Assembly: GCA_041946755.1 (NCBI GenBank)
Contig: JBHGBB010000111.1
Coordinates: 1 to 13,157 of the forward strand
Length of the DNA: 13,157 nt
Direction of reading: 5' to 3'
Source: JBHGBB01 sp041946755
Lineage (GTDB): Bacteria; UBP4; UBA4092; JAOAEQ01
A program made the translations under genes and the position numbers. Below the pieces are notes generated by a model that made no database searches, was not told the DNA's origin, and saw nothing but the letters and a program-made list of their open reading frames with translations. Positions 1 to 6,656 of the stretch are shown here, one piece after another (position 1 is the first letter of the stretch; each line of letters begins with the position of its first letter).

Positions 1-1
1 C

Positions 2-193
2 AGCAGGACGACCGCTACCAATAACCAATATTATCCGATACTGGTGAGTGATGGCAGCGGTGGCGCGATTATCGCCTGGCAGGATTACCGGAATGGCAAT
101 TATGATATCTATGCCCAATCAGTTACTACGGATGGTTTCGTTCCAGTCGAATTGAGTCGATTTGTAGTCATGGAAGCGATAGCAGATAATTAG
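2..193 (+). CDS. C-terminal fragment of a secreted beta-propeller-like repeat protein
   Basis: This is an open frame from the window edge to a TAG at 191-193, about 63 residues; the start lies outside the window. Residues 18-41 contain the pattern SDGSGGAIIAWQDYRNG followed by DIYAQ. That pattern recurs in extracellular propeller-type repeat proteins of environmental bacteria (G-G-A-I-x-x-W-x-D-x-R-x-G, then DIYAQ). The tail reads VPVELSRFVVMEAIADN. A PVELSxF string often opens a C-terminal beta-sandwich or sorting region in secreted proteins, but here the protein ends about 10 residues later, so that domain is absent or truncated. A strong terminator follows 22 bases after the stop. The same VPVELSRF string appears in the minus-strand gene at the right edge. 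The extracellular location is inferred from the repeat type; no signal peptide is visible. Confidence 0.72.
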   Translation, partial: SRTTATNNQYYPILVSDGSGGAIIAWQDYRNGNYDIYAQSVTTDGFVPVELSRFVVMEAIADN

Positions 194-215
194 AATGCAG
201 CAGTGAGAAAATAGA

Positions 216-258
216 AGCTAGAATTTGGGGGAAACTATCCCAAATTCTAGCTTTTTTT
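216..258 (+). terminator. Strong rho-independent terminator
   Basis: A 14-bp perfect stem (216-229 pairs with 239-252, AGCTAGAATTTGGG arm) closes a 9-base loop and runs into seven T's. It ends the transcript of the partial gene at 2-193. Confidence 0.9.
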
Positions 259-260
259 AT

Positions 261-296
261 TTCTAAATTCTAACCTTCTAACTTCTGACTTCTGGT
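261..296. repeat. Heptamer tandem repeat (TTCTAAC/TTCTGAC type)
   Basis: Successive seven-base units TTCTAAA, TTCTAAC, (one extra C), TTCTAAC, TTCTGAC, TTCTGGT start just behind the terminator. The array is non-coding and resembles the heptameric short tandem repeats known from cyanobacterial intergenic DNA. The same type recurs at 4224-4265. Confidence 0.65.
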
Positions 297-380
297 TCTT
301 ATTGCCTGGTTACTAGCTTTTTTTATTTATTATTTTAGTTCAGTGGAATCAGTGGAATCTGGGGTTGAAATTTAGCCTTT

Positions 381-506
381 TTCGTGATTTCATTCTTTCG
401 TGTTTTCGTGGTAGTCTTTTAGTCTGACAACTGACAACTAACAACTGCGCTTCGCGCAGAACTTGACAACCAATACAAGAACGCTTATAATACAGATGAC
501 TTTTTA
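381..506 (+). repeat. Promoter repeat module, copy 1
   Basis: This is the first of three copies of a composite repeat (others about 3131-3308 and 4146-4318). Its parts in order are: the T-rich string TTTCGTGTTTTCGTGG (396-411); heptamers GACAACT, GACAACT, AACAACT (426-446); a mini-hairpin CTGCGC-TTC-GCGCAG (445-459); and the promoter at 463-491 with a conserved start region ACAGATGACTTTTTA. Conservation covers the spacer and flanks, so this is a duplicated DNA element rather than chance similarity of promoters. Confidence 0.75.
463..491 (+). promoter_or_regulatory. Perfect consensus sigma-70 promoter, copy 1
   Basis: TTGACA (463-468) and TATAAT (486-491) are separated by exactly 17 bases. 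The spacer shares AATACAAGA and CGCT with copies 2 and 3. Transcription would start near 498. The first good start codon is 264 bases beyond the -10 box, giving the kinase-like gene at 756 an unusually long leader compared with about 40 bases in the other two copies. Confidence 0.85.
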
Positions 507-711
507 GATAAATGGCTCGATGAATTTTTGAACTATCATAAATCTTGCGTCTTATTCAGAAGCATAACGCTGTATATATAAGTTTTATACGGAACTATAT
601 AAACAGGAGTTGGTCGAAATAGAAAACAACAAGCATTCTATGTTCGTCACCTGCAATTAGCGCGGGAGACGGTGTCAGCATAACTATTATCAGACCGATT
701 TAAGACTCATT

Positions 712-749
712 GTAATCTTTTATTATCGAAAGATTACGCATGAAAGGAG
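712..749 (+). promoter_or_regulatory. Leader stem-loop next to the Shine-Dalgarno site
   Basis: A 9-bp perfect stem (GTAATCTTT at 712-720 with AAAGATTAC at 729-737) and 8-base loop end six bases before the ribosome binding site AAAGGAG (743-749). The site lies 6 bases upstream of the ATG at 756. At the end of a roughly 258-base leader, the hairpin could tune translation or stabilise the message. A regulatory role is inference. The rest of the leader (500-711) shows no gene or recognisable riboswitch. Confidence 0.5.
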
Positions 750-755
750 ATTTAT

Positions 756-2390
756 ATGAGCCAGAATATGTCAAACCCCACTGATCCGAACAAAGGCGAG
801 GTTGTCTGCCCAGTATGTGCAGAAGAGGTGTTGTCAGCTTTTTGCCGATATTTGAAGGAAGTTAAAGAAACTACGAAAGACATGAACTATCTCGACTGGT
901 CGCAGTGGCGACCTTTTTGGTCTCAGGTAAACGTAATGTCGAAAAATACCGCTAAATGTGCTCAGGAATGGCAGAAACGATTAGGTGAAATTGCAAGTGA
1001 TAATGCCAAGAAAGGAAACTATCCAAAGGAGTACCCAGTTCTATCTAACGAAGAGATTAATAAGCAGATTAATGAATTAATCGATGCCGTTAATGAAAAT
1101 CGGGATATTAGTGTCGAAGAGATTATCAAGTTTATACCTTTCGATGATGTTATAGAGCAGATGACGCTTAATGAATTTAAAAATACTAAACAAGCTGCTC
1201 AGGATATAGTTAATGGTATTATCGAAGCCGTTTTTCCAGCCGATATGGAAATTATCATAGCTGCTTTAGATAACGCGGAAGACAAACAAGATAAAGATAA
1301 TAAGCATGACCAAAATGTAAAAGACGATAAGAAACAAGCTAAGTTGAGTGATGATAATGCAGTAAGAAAATGTATCAAAACTATTTTAGATCTCCTGAAG
1401 GACAACACGGGGGAGAACTTACGTAAATTGGGAGAATTAATACCGGATAAAAGAAAAGAATTGTTGTTTGAAACAGCTGAAGCTAGACGCCGAAAAGTTT
1501 TAGCCGGACCGATTGATGAAAACCAAAAAAAGCTTGGAGAAGGGGCGCGCCGGATTGTTGCTGCCCTTCACTGCAAACAAGAGCGTAAGTATCTCGGCGA
1601 TATCGTCGGTAAAATCGAGGATGAAGTTGCTGAACGGAGAAGACATACACCCGTAAGTCCTGCTATCGTTCTTATCGGCGGGGGTGGTGCAGCCGGGAAA
1701 ACGACTTTCGTAAAAAAACTCATGGCTCGTTTAATAGCGATTTATGGTAAAGATCAAGTCCAGAAGCTGGACCTAGACCACTATTTTTTACCGGTTGAAT
1801 TGATTGGTAATCGCGCAAATGATGGTAAATATGATAATCCAAGAAATTCAGATATCCAGCGGGCTGAACAAAATATTAGAACAATTAAAGAGGGAGGAGA
1901 ACTCATAATTCCGTGGCACGATAGACAAGAACACAAGCTGTCTCAACAGAATTGGCTAGATGGTAGTAAATATCGAAGTGCATCTGTTGTGATTATAGAA
2001 GGATTATATACATTAGGGCCAATGTTCTGGTCTCTAGGTCACGTGCGAATATATATCGATGCTTGCCCATTAGATAGAGCCAAGGGTAGAGTCTGGCGGG
2101 ATGTGAATATTCGGAAACGGAACGAAAGGCATGTGGTAGAGATGCTTCTTGGTCGGGAGGTGTATCATCAGACATTTGTAGAACCTACACAAGCGGTAGC
2201 GGACTATATTATCAGAAGGTCAGCAACGAGTGGTGTCCTTCAGGTTATCGATGATGATGAGGTCGGTAAGTGTCTCATAGAAGCCTGCGAGAAGTTGGGG
2301 GTTGAAGATAAAGCTGCGGAACTGCATCGAATGTTTCTAAAGCTGTTAGAACGTTTGAATAATCGGCGGGCTACTCAGACCGAGTTTTAG
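756..2390 (+). CDS. Uridine kinase-like P-loop protein with a long N-terminal extension
   Basis: The 544-residue protein has a C-terminal domain (about 300-490) of the uridine kinase/phosphoribulokinase family. Visible motifs are a Walker A GGGGAAGKT (308-316), LDLDHYF (338-344) matching the family's catalytic Asp region, VVIIEG (411-416), and RDVNIRKRNERHV (448-460) followed by FVEP and ADYII, closely matching the lid and C-terminal motifs of bacterial Udk. Phosphorylation of a nucleoside or similar small alcohol with ATP is likely; the substrate is not determinable. Residues 1-300 are not recognised. They contain CPVC (18-21) with another Cys at 30, a possible zinc site, and a highly charged low-complexity stretch at 174-200. 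Normal Udk is about 210 residues, so the extension more than doubles the protein. The start is supported by AAAGGAG at 743-749. It is monocistronic, behind promoter copy 1. Confidence 0.75.
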   Translation: MSQNMSNPTDPNKGEVVCPVCAEEVLSAFCRYLKEVKETTKDMNYLDWSQWRPFWSQVNVMSKNTAKCAQEWQKRLGEIASDNAKKGNYPKEYPVLSNEEINKQINELIDAVNENRDISVEEIIKFIPFDDVIEQMTLNEFKNTKQAAQDIVNGIIEAVFPADMEIIIAALDNAEDKQDKDNKHDQNVKDDKKQAKLSDDNAVRKCIKTILDLLKDNTGENLRKLGELIPDKRKELLFETAEARRRKVLAGPIDENQKKLGEGARRIVAALHCKQERKYLGDIVGKIEDEVAERRRHTPVSPAIVLIGGGGAAGKTTFVKKLMARLIAIYGKDQVQKLDLDHYFLPVELIGNRANDGKYDNPRNSDIQRAEQNIRTIKEGGELIIPWHDRQEHKLSQQNWLDGSKYRSASVVIIEGLYTLGPMFWSLGHVRIYIDACPLDRAKGRVWRDVNIRKRNERHVVEMLLGREVYHQTFVEPTQAVADYIIRRSATSGVLQVIDDDEVGKCLIEACEKLGVEDKAAELHRMFLKLLERLNNRRATQTEF

Positions 2391-2444
2391 ATTTCATGTA
2401 CCATGGATTATTGAATTGAGTAGAGACATCGCATATAGCGATAA

Positions 2445-2870
2445 AGCCCAGGAAACAATTTTGCAGGGATTTATTTAGAAACATGTAATAATGTTAAGAT
2501 GATTGGTAATCAAAGTAATGCAAATCAGCAAAATGGTATTTATATTGAAAGTAGCTTTGGTAGTATCTTAACCAATAATGTATGTAATGGAAATGATTCC
2601 GGTCTTCTTTTTTATGATTCCACTGAATGCACAATTACTGGTAATTATCTAAACGGTAATCATGATGCGTTTTGGACTGATGGATCTATTGGGTGCTCTA
2701 ACTCATTTATTTCAGGCAACCACCTGAATAATAATACTGGTTATGGTTTTAATTTAGTAGCTGGCTGTGTTAATAATGTCATCATGGGCAATTTCGCATA
2801 CAGTGGAAATGGAACTAATTTTTCTGGCTCGACTACGAATAATCAGGTAGCCCATAACTACGGTTTCTAG
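2445..2870 (+). pseudogene. 5'-truncated remnant of a right-handed beta-helix (NosD-like) protein
   Basis: An open frame runs from just after an in-frame TAA at 2442-2444 to TAG at 2868-2870. Repeating units such as NNFAGIYLE, NNVKMIGNQSNANQQNGIYIE and NGNDSGLLFYDS, ending in Asn- and Gly-rich turns, are typical of parallel beta-helix (NosD/CASH) repeats. Recognisable repeat sequence continues upstream of the first ATG (2499) as far as about 2448. That ATG has no Shine-Dalgarno site, so the ATG-started 123-residue frame is probably not a true gene start. Full-length relatives are exported proteins several times longer with a signal peptide, absent here. The best reading is the surviving 3' end of a decayed extracellular carbohydrate-binding or polysaccharide-active protein. 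A terminator still follows. Expression as a small protein cannot be excluded. Confidence 0.6.
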
Positions 2871-2895
2871 TCGTCTGAAGATAAATCCATTCCGG

Positions 2896-2929
2896 CGGGG
2901 TGAAGGAACCCACTTCCCCCGTTTTTTTT
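2896..2929 (+). terminator. Rho-independent terminator after the beta-helix remnant
   Basis: CGGGG plus GAAG pair with CTTC plus CCCCG, with one bulged T and a 7-base loop, followed by eight T's (2922-2929). It retains full terminator form although the gene before it appears truncated. Confidence 0.85.
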
Positions 2930-2933
2930 ATCT

Positions 2934-3011
2934 CATTTTAATCAGGAGCAACTGGATTATTTAGCATCTGCGGTTATCGAATCTGTAGAAGAAATGAAAA
3001 AAGGGAAATAA
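2934..3011 (+). pseudogene. Possible C-terminal gene relict
   Basis: Directly after the terminator an open frame reads NQEQLDYLASAVIESVEEMK and ends with Lys-Gly-Lys and TAA (3009-3011). It has no start codon with a ribosome binding site. The amphipathic, protein-like composition suggests the last 20 or so codons of a lost gene. It is short enough to be chance. Confidence 0.3.
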
Positions 3012-3023
3012 AGAAAAGCTAAC

Positions 3024-3107
3024 CGCAAAGAGCGCAAAGAGGAAATGCTATGATCGCTGAGAATAATCTTTGCGTTCTTTGCGAATTTATCTTTGCGTCT
3101 CTGCGTT
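3024..3107. repeat. CGCAAAGA inverted repeat
   Basis: A 17-base arm containing two CGCAAAGA units (3024-3040) pairs with a complementary arm (3067-3083) across a 26-base loop, with only one G-T pair. A further TCTTTGCGTCTCTGCG-type unit follows at 3090-3105. Dispersed CGCAAAGA-type repeats occur in intergenic DNA of several environmental bacteria; their role is unknown. Confidence 0.7.
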
Positions 3108-3130
3108 TAAGGCTTTAAATGCTATCCTGT

Positions 3131-3308
3131 CTACTGACTACTGGCTACTGGCTACTGGTTTTCGGACTTCTATCTCCTAACTTCTTTTTTTTTTCTTTTC
3201 GTGTCTTCGTGGCAAGCTTTTAGTTTGACAACTGACAGCTGACAACTGCGCTTTCACGCAGCAGGCTTGACACACAATACAAGACCGCTTATAATACAAC
3301 TAACTTTT
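3131..3308 (+). repeat. Promoter repeat module, copy 2
   Basis: In order it contains: heptamers CTACTGA and three CTACTGG (3131-3158); ATCTCCTAACTTC plus a T-run (3172-3194); TTTTCGTGTCTTCGTGGC (3196-3212); heptamers GACAACT, GACAGCT, GACAACT (3227-3247); a mini-hairpin CTGCG...CGCAG (3246-3261) with a different loop from copy 1; and promoter copy 2. The order of parts matches copies 1 and 3. Confidence 0.72.
3267..3295 (+). promoter_or_regulatory. Perfect consensus sigma-70 promoter, copy 2
   Basis: TTGACA (3267-3272), a 17-base spacer sharing CAATACAAGA and CGCT with copy 1, and TATAAT (3290-3295). The ATG of the membrane protein gene follows 41 bases after the -10 box, giving a leader of about 35 bases. 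Confidence 0.87.
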
Positions 3309-3336
3309 TATCTATATATACTTCAAGGAGTAGAAG

Positions 3337-4122
3337 ATGTCGACCTTAGAATATGGTTCGTTAGATTATGAAGAGTTGCAGCGGATATGTAATTACCGGT
3401 ATGTTCGGAAGACCCTTAAACCTGCGGGGATCGGCAGTATCATTTTCGGGGTAATCGCGATCGTTATGGGATTCACCGGGATAGCTGATAATCCGATAAA
3501 CGCTATACTCGGATTTATCGGTCTATTCCTTTTCGTTGAAGGAATATGGATTATTTTCGCACCGAAACCTATGGGTATGATAGTCGATGGAATAGCGTTA
3601 TCAATCCTCGGGGTTTGGAATATAATGGTTACTATCGCCAATGCAGCTAATGGGGAAAGTCATGGGTTTTTCGCTATATTAGGGCTGATGCAGATTGCTA
3701 TGGCAGTCCAGAGTTTTAAAATGTATAAACGATGTTCAGTTATGCCAATGGTTATCCCTACGGAAGAAACTCTCAAAAAGCTCGATGAATTAGCCAAATC
3801 GATAGCTAAATCTGAGGTTAAAGACCAGCCGGATATGATTGAATTCCAGATTATTGGTTTCAGGAATCGGCAGATTTGGAAAGGGAAACTAGAATCCGAT
3901 TCCGCGATATTCGCTGAAGGTTCCGGTCAAGATGTTATTTTCGCTAAGAAGAATGAAGTTGAGTTGGTTAATAATGGGAAAGTGATGGTCGGTAAATCGC
4001 TCAATATGCAGTTTAAAACTAAGGATAGAATACTTAAAGGAACCATTAAACCAGAAAGCTTCGACCGATTCACAGCCTGGAAAACGAAACCTATTCCCGG
4101 AACTATACCCATTGTTAATTAG
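3337..4122 (+). CDS. Four-helix membrane protein with a cytosolic C-terminal domain, unknown function
   Basis: The 261-residue protein is not recognised. Four hydrophobic segments are visible at about 31-50, 55-75, 80-101 and 110-128, preceded by a charged 28-residue N-terminus with no signal peptide. After KMYKR the chain becomes soluble. Residues 140-155 form a Lys/Glu-rich likely helix. Residues 163-255 alternate hydrophobic and polar residues (for example FQIIGFRNRQIWKGKLES and VELVNNGKVMVGKSLNMQF), which suggests a small beta domain. The four-helix half resembles generic small inner-membrane proteins. The start is fixed by AAGGAG at 3325-3330, 6 bases from the ATG. It stands alone between promoter copy 2 and module copy 3, so it is its own transcription unit. 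Function could be sensing or scaffolding at the membrane, but nothing in the sequence settles this. Confidence 0.75.
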   Translation: MSTLEYGSLDYEELQRICNYRYVRKTLKPAGIGSIIFGVIAIVMGFTGIADNPINAILGFIGLFLFVEGIWIIFAPKPMGMIVDGIALSILGVWNIMVTIANAANGESHGFFAILGLMQIAMAVQSFKMYKRCSVMPMVIPTEETLKKLDELAKSIAKSEVKDQPDMIEFQIIGFRNRQIWKGKLESDSAIFAEGSGQDVIFAKKNEVELVNNGKVMVGKSLNMQFKTKDRILKGTIKPESFDRFTAWKTKPIPGTIPIVN

Positions 4123-4145
4123 ATTCGGAATTTTCCTGGATTCTA

Positions 4146-4318
4146 GCTACTAGCTACTGGGTCTTTATCTCCTAACCTCTTTTTTTATGATTTCATATTT
4201 TCATGTTTTCGTGGTATGTTTTATTCTGATTTCTGAATTCTGACCTCTGACTTCTTTATTCTACGCGCTTCGCGCAGAGCTTGACAACAAATACAAGAAC
4301 GCTTATAATACAGATGAT
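4146..4318 (+). repeat. Promoter repeat module, copy 3
   Basis: It contains CTAGCTA/CTACTGG heptamers (4146-4160), ATCTCCTAACCTC plus a T-run (4168-4186), TTTTCATGTTTTCGTGG (4198-4214), a heptamer run TTCTGAT, TTCTGAA, TTCTGAC, CTCTGAC, TTCTTTA, TTCTACG (4224-4265), a mini-hairpin GCGC-TTC-GCGC (4265-4275) and promoter copy 3. The heptamer family differs from copies 1 and 2 while the surrounding parts match, as though heptamers are exchanged or rewritten within a fixed frame. Confidence 0.72.
4281..4309 (+). promoter_or_regulatory. Perfect consensus sigma-70 promoter, copy 3
   Basis: TTGACA (4281-4286), a 17-base spacer sharing AATACAAGAACGCT with copy 1, and TATAAT (4304-4309) followed by ACAGATGA as in copy 1. 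The ATG at 4347 is 37 bases beyond the -10 box. Confidence 0.87.
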
Positions 4319-4346
4319 TTTTATTTATGGTTTTATGGAGAAATAA

Positions 4347-5243
4347 ATGACAGAGATTGACCTAAGATCAGTTGGTGATACAATAGTTCTCCACCTTCGA
4401 AAAGACCAGCGTTCTATTAATGCCTATACTTTAGCGACTACTTTAATTTCTCTTGCTGATGCGGCTAAAGATGCAAACACTCAAATAAATCCTGGATATG
4501 ATATAGAAGTCGTTGTTGAAGCATTATCTGATGGAAGTTTTAAAGCTAAAATAAAAGTTCTATATAAAAGTTTGGATAACCTTTTTAGTAAAGAGAGTCT
4601 GAAAGCTATTATATTTGCCGTGATAGCTAATTATATCTATGAACATACTTTGTCTCCAGATACATCAATACAAGTAAAGGTTAGTACTAACGAAGTCATA
4701 GTTGAACAGGGAAATAAGAAGATAATTGTTCCAAGACAGGTATATGACGCTGAACAACAAATTAAAACTTCAACATATTTCCGCGAAAAGATCGGGAGAG
4801 CATTTGACTCAATATTGAAGGATCCTCAAATCAAATCAGTATCCATTGATCCCGATGATAAATACAAATATAACTTACCACCGATTAATCGAGATGACCT
4901 TGAAAGAATTGCAATATTACCTCCTACAAATGATGAACGTCATGTAACAGAAGAGACAGCCGAAATGCAAATAATTAGAGCAATCCTGGAAAAAAGCAGA
5001 CGGCGTTGGGAGTTCTCTTGGAAAGGATTCCGTATTGCTGCACCCATCCTTGACGATAAGTTTTACCAGAACTTTGTCTCTCATAAGATTACGATAGCAC
5101 CAGGAGATAAATTGAAAGTGCGGCTTAGAATTCTCCAGATACTTGATCATTCTACAGGAGTTTATTTTAATGACGGTTATGAAATATTGGAAGTATTAGA
5201 ACATGAACCTGCACCAAAACATATACAGACTGAAATAAAATAA
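4347..5243 (+). CDS. Soluble protein of unknown function, possible partner of the next membrane protein
   Basis: The 298-residue protein is not confidently recognised. The N-terminal part (1-75) alternates strands and one helix, with ISLADAAKDAN (34-44) and YDIEVVVEALSDGSFKAKIK (51-70). A short hydrophobic stretch follows (86-98, AIIFAVIANYIYE), too polar around it for a clear membrane helix. The C-terminal part (about 220-290) has WEFSWKGFRIAAPILDDKFY and APGDKLKVRLRI, a beta-rich pattern. The layout recalls uncharacterised bacterial proteins encoded beside small membrane proteins in accessory or defence regions, but that resemblance is from memory. The start has GGAG at 4337-4340, 6 bases from the ATG. 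The gene is richer in A-ending codons (ATA, AGA, AAA) than the CGG/CCG-using genes nearby, which suggests separate acquisition. It is probably co-transcribed with the gene at 5353, 109 bases downstream. Confidence 0.72.
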   Translation: MTEIDLRSVGDTIVLHLRKDQRSINAYTLATTLISLADAAKDANTQINPGYDIEVVVEALSDGSFKAKIKVLYKSLDNLFSKESLKAIIFAVIANYIYEHTLSPDTSIQVKVSTNEVIVEQGNKKIIVPRQVYDAEQQIKTSTYFREKIGRAFDSILKDPQIKSVSIDPDDKYKYNLPPINRDDLERIAILPPTNDERHVTEETAEMQIIRAILEKSRRRWEFSWKGFRIAAPILDDKFYQNFVSHKITIAPGDKLKVRLRILQILDHSTGVYFNDGYEILEVLEHEPAPKHIQTEIK

Positions 5244-5352
5244 ATAAATATTTATATATTATTAATTTTCAGTAATAGCTTTTATAATAAAAATACCGAT
5301 TATGATATTATCTATAAAATTTATTTTACATTTATATAGAAAAATATAAACT

Positions 5353-6006
5353 ATGGATATCAATATATTACTTGCTGTAATAGGTATCATCGTAAGTATA
5401 GTTGTAGGATTTGTTACATTCTACTTAGCTGATAAAAGTGCGAGAAGAAACCGTTGGAATAGTGCTAGAGAAATGATACTTCGGGATCTATCAAAATCCC
5501 TGGGAGAAGGTACTGTTCCAGATGCTTCAGTAATTGAAGCAACAATCCGGAGTATTCTAAGAGGTTATAATGCAAATGATTTGTCAGTTATTACAGTAGA
5601 GGAAATTGCAGATGATTTACTTAGGCAAATAACAGCAGATCCTTTTTTGGACGCAGAAAGACGAAAAAAATTACAGAATGAAGTTTTAAAACTTAAACAG
5701 GTTCGAACAAAGTTAGAAGAAGAAGTTTCATTTGAAGAATCTGTAGAAGGACCAATCAAGATAGAAAGTAAGATAGAAGGATTAAGGAGATGGGATTGGT
5801 CAAACGCACTATCCATATTAGCTGGAATATTATCTACTTTTATAGTAGCAGTATCTTTCATATCGATTAGTAAAATAGCAGATTCCATTAAACAATTTTT
5901 TGTTAACATTTGGCCAGAAATTGGTGCGACATTAATACCAGTGGTTGCGACAATAATTTTTTCTTTGATATCGCTTCTCATTTCTAGTCGGGACAAAAGA
6001 AAATAG
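5353..6006 (+). CDS. Three-helix membrane protein of unknown function
   Basis: The 217-residue protein has an N-terminal membrane helix (about 4-25, ILLAVIGIIVSIVVGFVTFY) followed by a basic SARRNRW stop-transfer segment. A cytosolic helical domain covers about 35-145, with a charged likely coiled coil at 100-128 (ERRKKLQNEVLKLKQVRTKL). Two further helices lie at about 152-173 and 190-211, and the C-terminus SSRDKRK is basic. An N-terminal helix, soluble middle and terminal helix pair are compatible with a membrane effector or sensor, but no family is recognised. No clear Shine-Dalgarno site precedes the ATG. The 109-base gap before it is almost entirely A and T, with no promoter matching the consensus copies, so expression probably depends on read-through from the gene at 4347. 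The two genes share the same A-rich codon use, supporting a joint origin. Confidence 0.7.
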   Translation: MDINILLAVIGIIVSIVVGFVTFYLADKSARRNRWNSAREMILRDLSKSLGEGTVPDASVIEATIRSILRGYNANDLSVITVEEIADDLLRQITADPFLDAERRKKLQNEVLKLKQVRTKLEEEVSFEESVEGPIKIESKIEGLRRWDWSNALSILAGILSTFIVAVSFISISKIADSIKQFFVNIWPEIGATLIPVVATIIFSLISLLISSRDKRK

Positions 6007-6039
6007 GCTTATAAACATACATTCTTGTTCTCTTCCTAC

Positions 6040-6069
6040 TTGCTTTTTCGTAGTATCTCGTTTTATAAT
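6040..6069 (+). promoter_or_regulatory. Possible promoter for the gene at 6101
   Basis: TTGCTT (6040-6045) and TATAAT (6064-6069) are 18 bases apart. A second TATAAT lies at 6073-6078 without a good -35 box. This is weaker than, and unrelated to, the three repeat-borne promoters. AAGGAG at 6090-6095 serves the ATG at 6101. Confidence 0.45.
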
Positions 6070-6100
6070 AACTATAATTATTTATAGATAAGGAGATGCT

Positions 6101-6637
6101 ATGAAAAAGCCCAATCCGGAGTATATTCAGGTTAATAGAGATTTATCAGAGATTCTTGATAGGTTTAGTTCCGTTTTATATAAGAAGGCGTTAAAACTGC
6201 TGGTTTGGAGCCCGTATAACTTTAATAAGTTGGTATATGAGAGTATAAATCAGACTTTATACCCCGCCGAACTCGAATCGGCTAAACTCCTATATCTCGA
6301 ACCGAAACTGCAAATATCCAAATCCGGGCCGTTAGGTAATAATTCGTATGCCGCACCGAGAGAACGGCAGGATTATGCCCGTAGAAAACCGAAAAAAGCA
6401 TATAAACCTACCCCCGCCCGGCAAACCCAGCAATCCAGAATGCAATTAGCGATTAAGGCATGGAAATCGACTGAACCTTCTATCCAACTTCAATGGAATC
6501 AAGCGGCGATGAACATGCAAATGGGTGGTGTCCATCTATTTCGGGGAATATATATCGCTCGGTTAGTAGATAACCTATCCATTCCCGAACCATTCCTACC
6601 TACTCAAGACCTGCTGAAATATTACCAATCTAGATAA
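6101..6637 (+). CDS. Small basic protein of unknown function
   Basis: The 178-residue protein has three parts. Residues 1-75 look helical (VNRDLSEILDRFSSVLYKKA). Residues 76-112 form a Pro/Arg/Lys-rich linker (APRERQDYARRKPKKAYK). The C-terminal part (about 107-160) reads ARQTQQSRMQLAIKAWK, then LQWNQAAMNMQMGGVHLFRG. The pattern A-W-K then W-N-x-x-A, G and LF resembles small HMG-box-like helical modules in phage-associated and environmental bacterial proteins, a weak similarity from memory. Net charge is positive, so nucleic acid binding is possible but unproven. There is no signal peptide or membrane segment. The start is fixed by AAGGAG at 6090-6095. Codon use (CCG, CGG) resembles the aspS cluster more than the two genes just upstream. 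A clean terminator follows at 6657. Confidence 0.7.
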   Translation: MKKPNPEYIQVNRDLSEILDRFSSVLYKKALKLLVWSPYNFNKLVYESINQTLYPAELESAKLLYLEPKLQISKSGPLGNNSYAAPRERQDYARRKPKKAYKPTPARQTQQSRMQLAIKAWKSTEPSIQLQWNQAAMNMQMGGVHLFRGIYIARLVDNLSIPEPFLPTQDLLKYYQSR

Positions 6638-6656
6638 CCGATTTTTAACCAAATTA

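Noticed and set aside
261..300. Tandem repeats considered as a CRISPR array
   Set aside because: Units are seven bases with no spacers, far below CRISPR repeat size, and no cas genes are present.
447..457. GCGC-TTC-GCGC mini-hairpin considered as an integron attC site
   Set aside because: There are no flanking core sites of the GTTRRRY type and no integrase in the window; the stem is too short.
435..560. Open frame running through promoter copy 1, reading NTDDFLDKWLDEFLNYHK
   Set aside because: It has no start codon and overlaps the repeat module and the promoter. The length of about 40 codons is within chance, although the composition looks protein-like.
5565..5996. 143-codon minus-strand open frame
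   Set aside because: It lies wholly inside the membrane protein gene at 5353-6006, which has clear membrane helices and a coherent operon context; the antisense frame has no ribosome binding site or recognisable motif.
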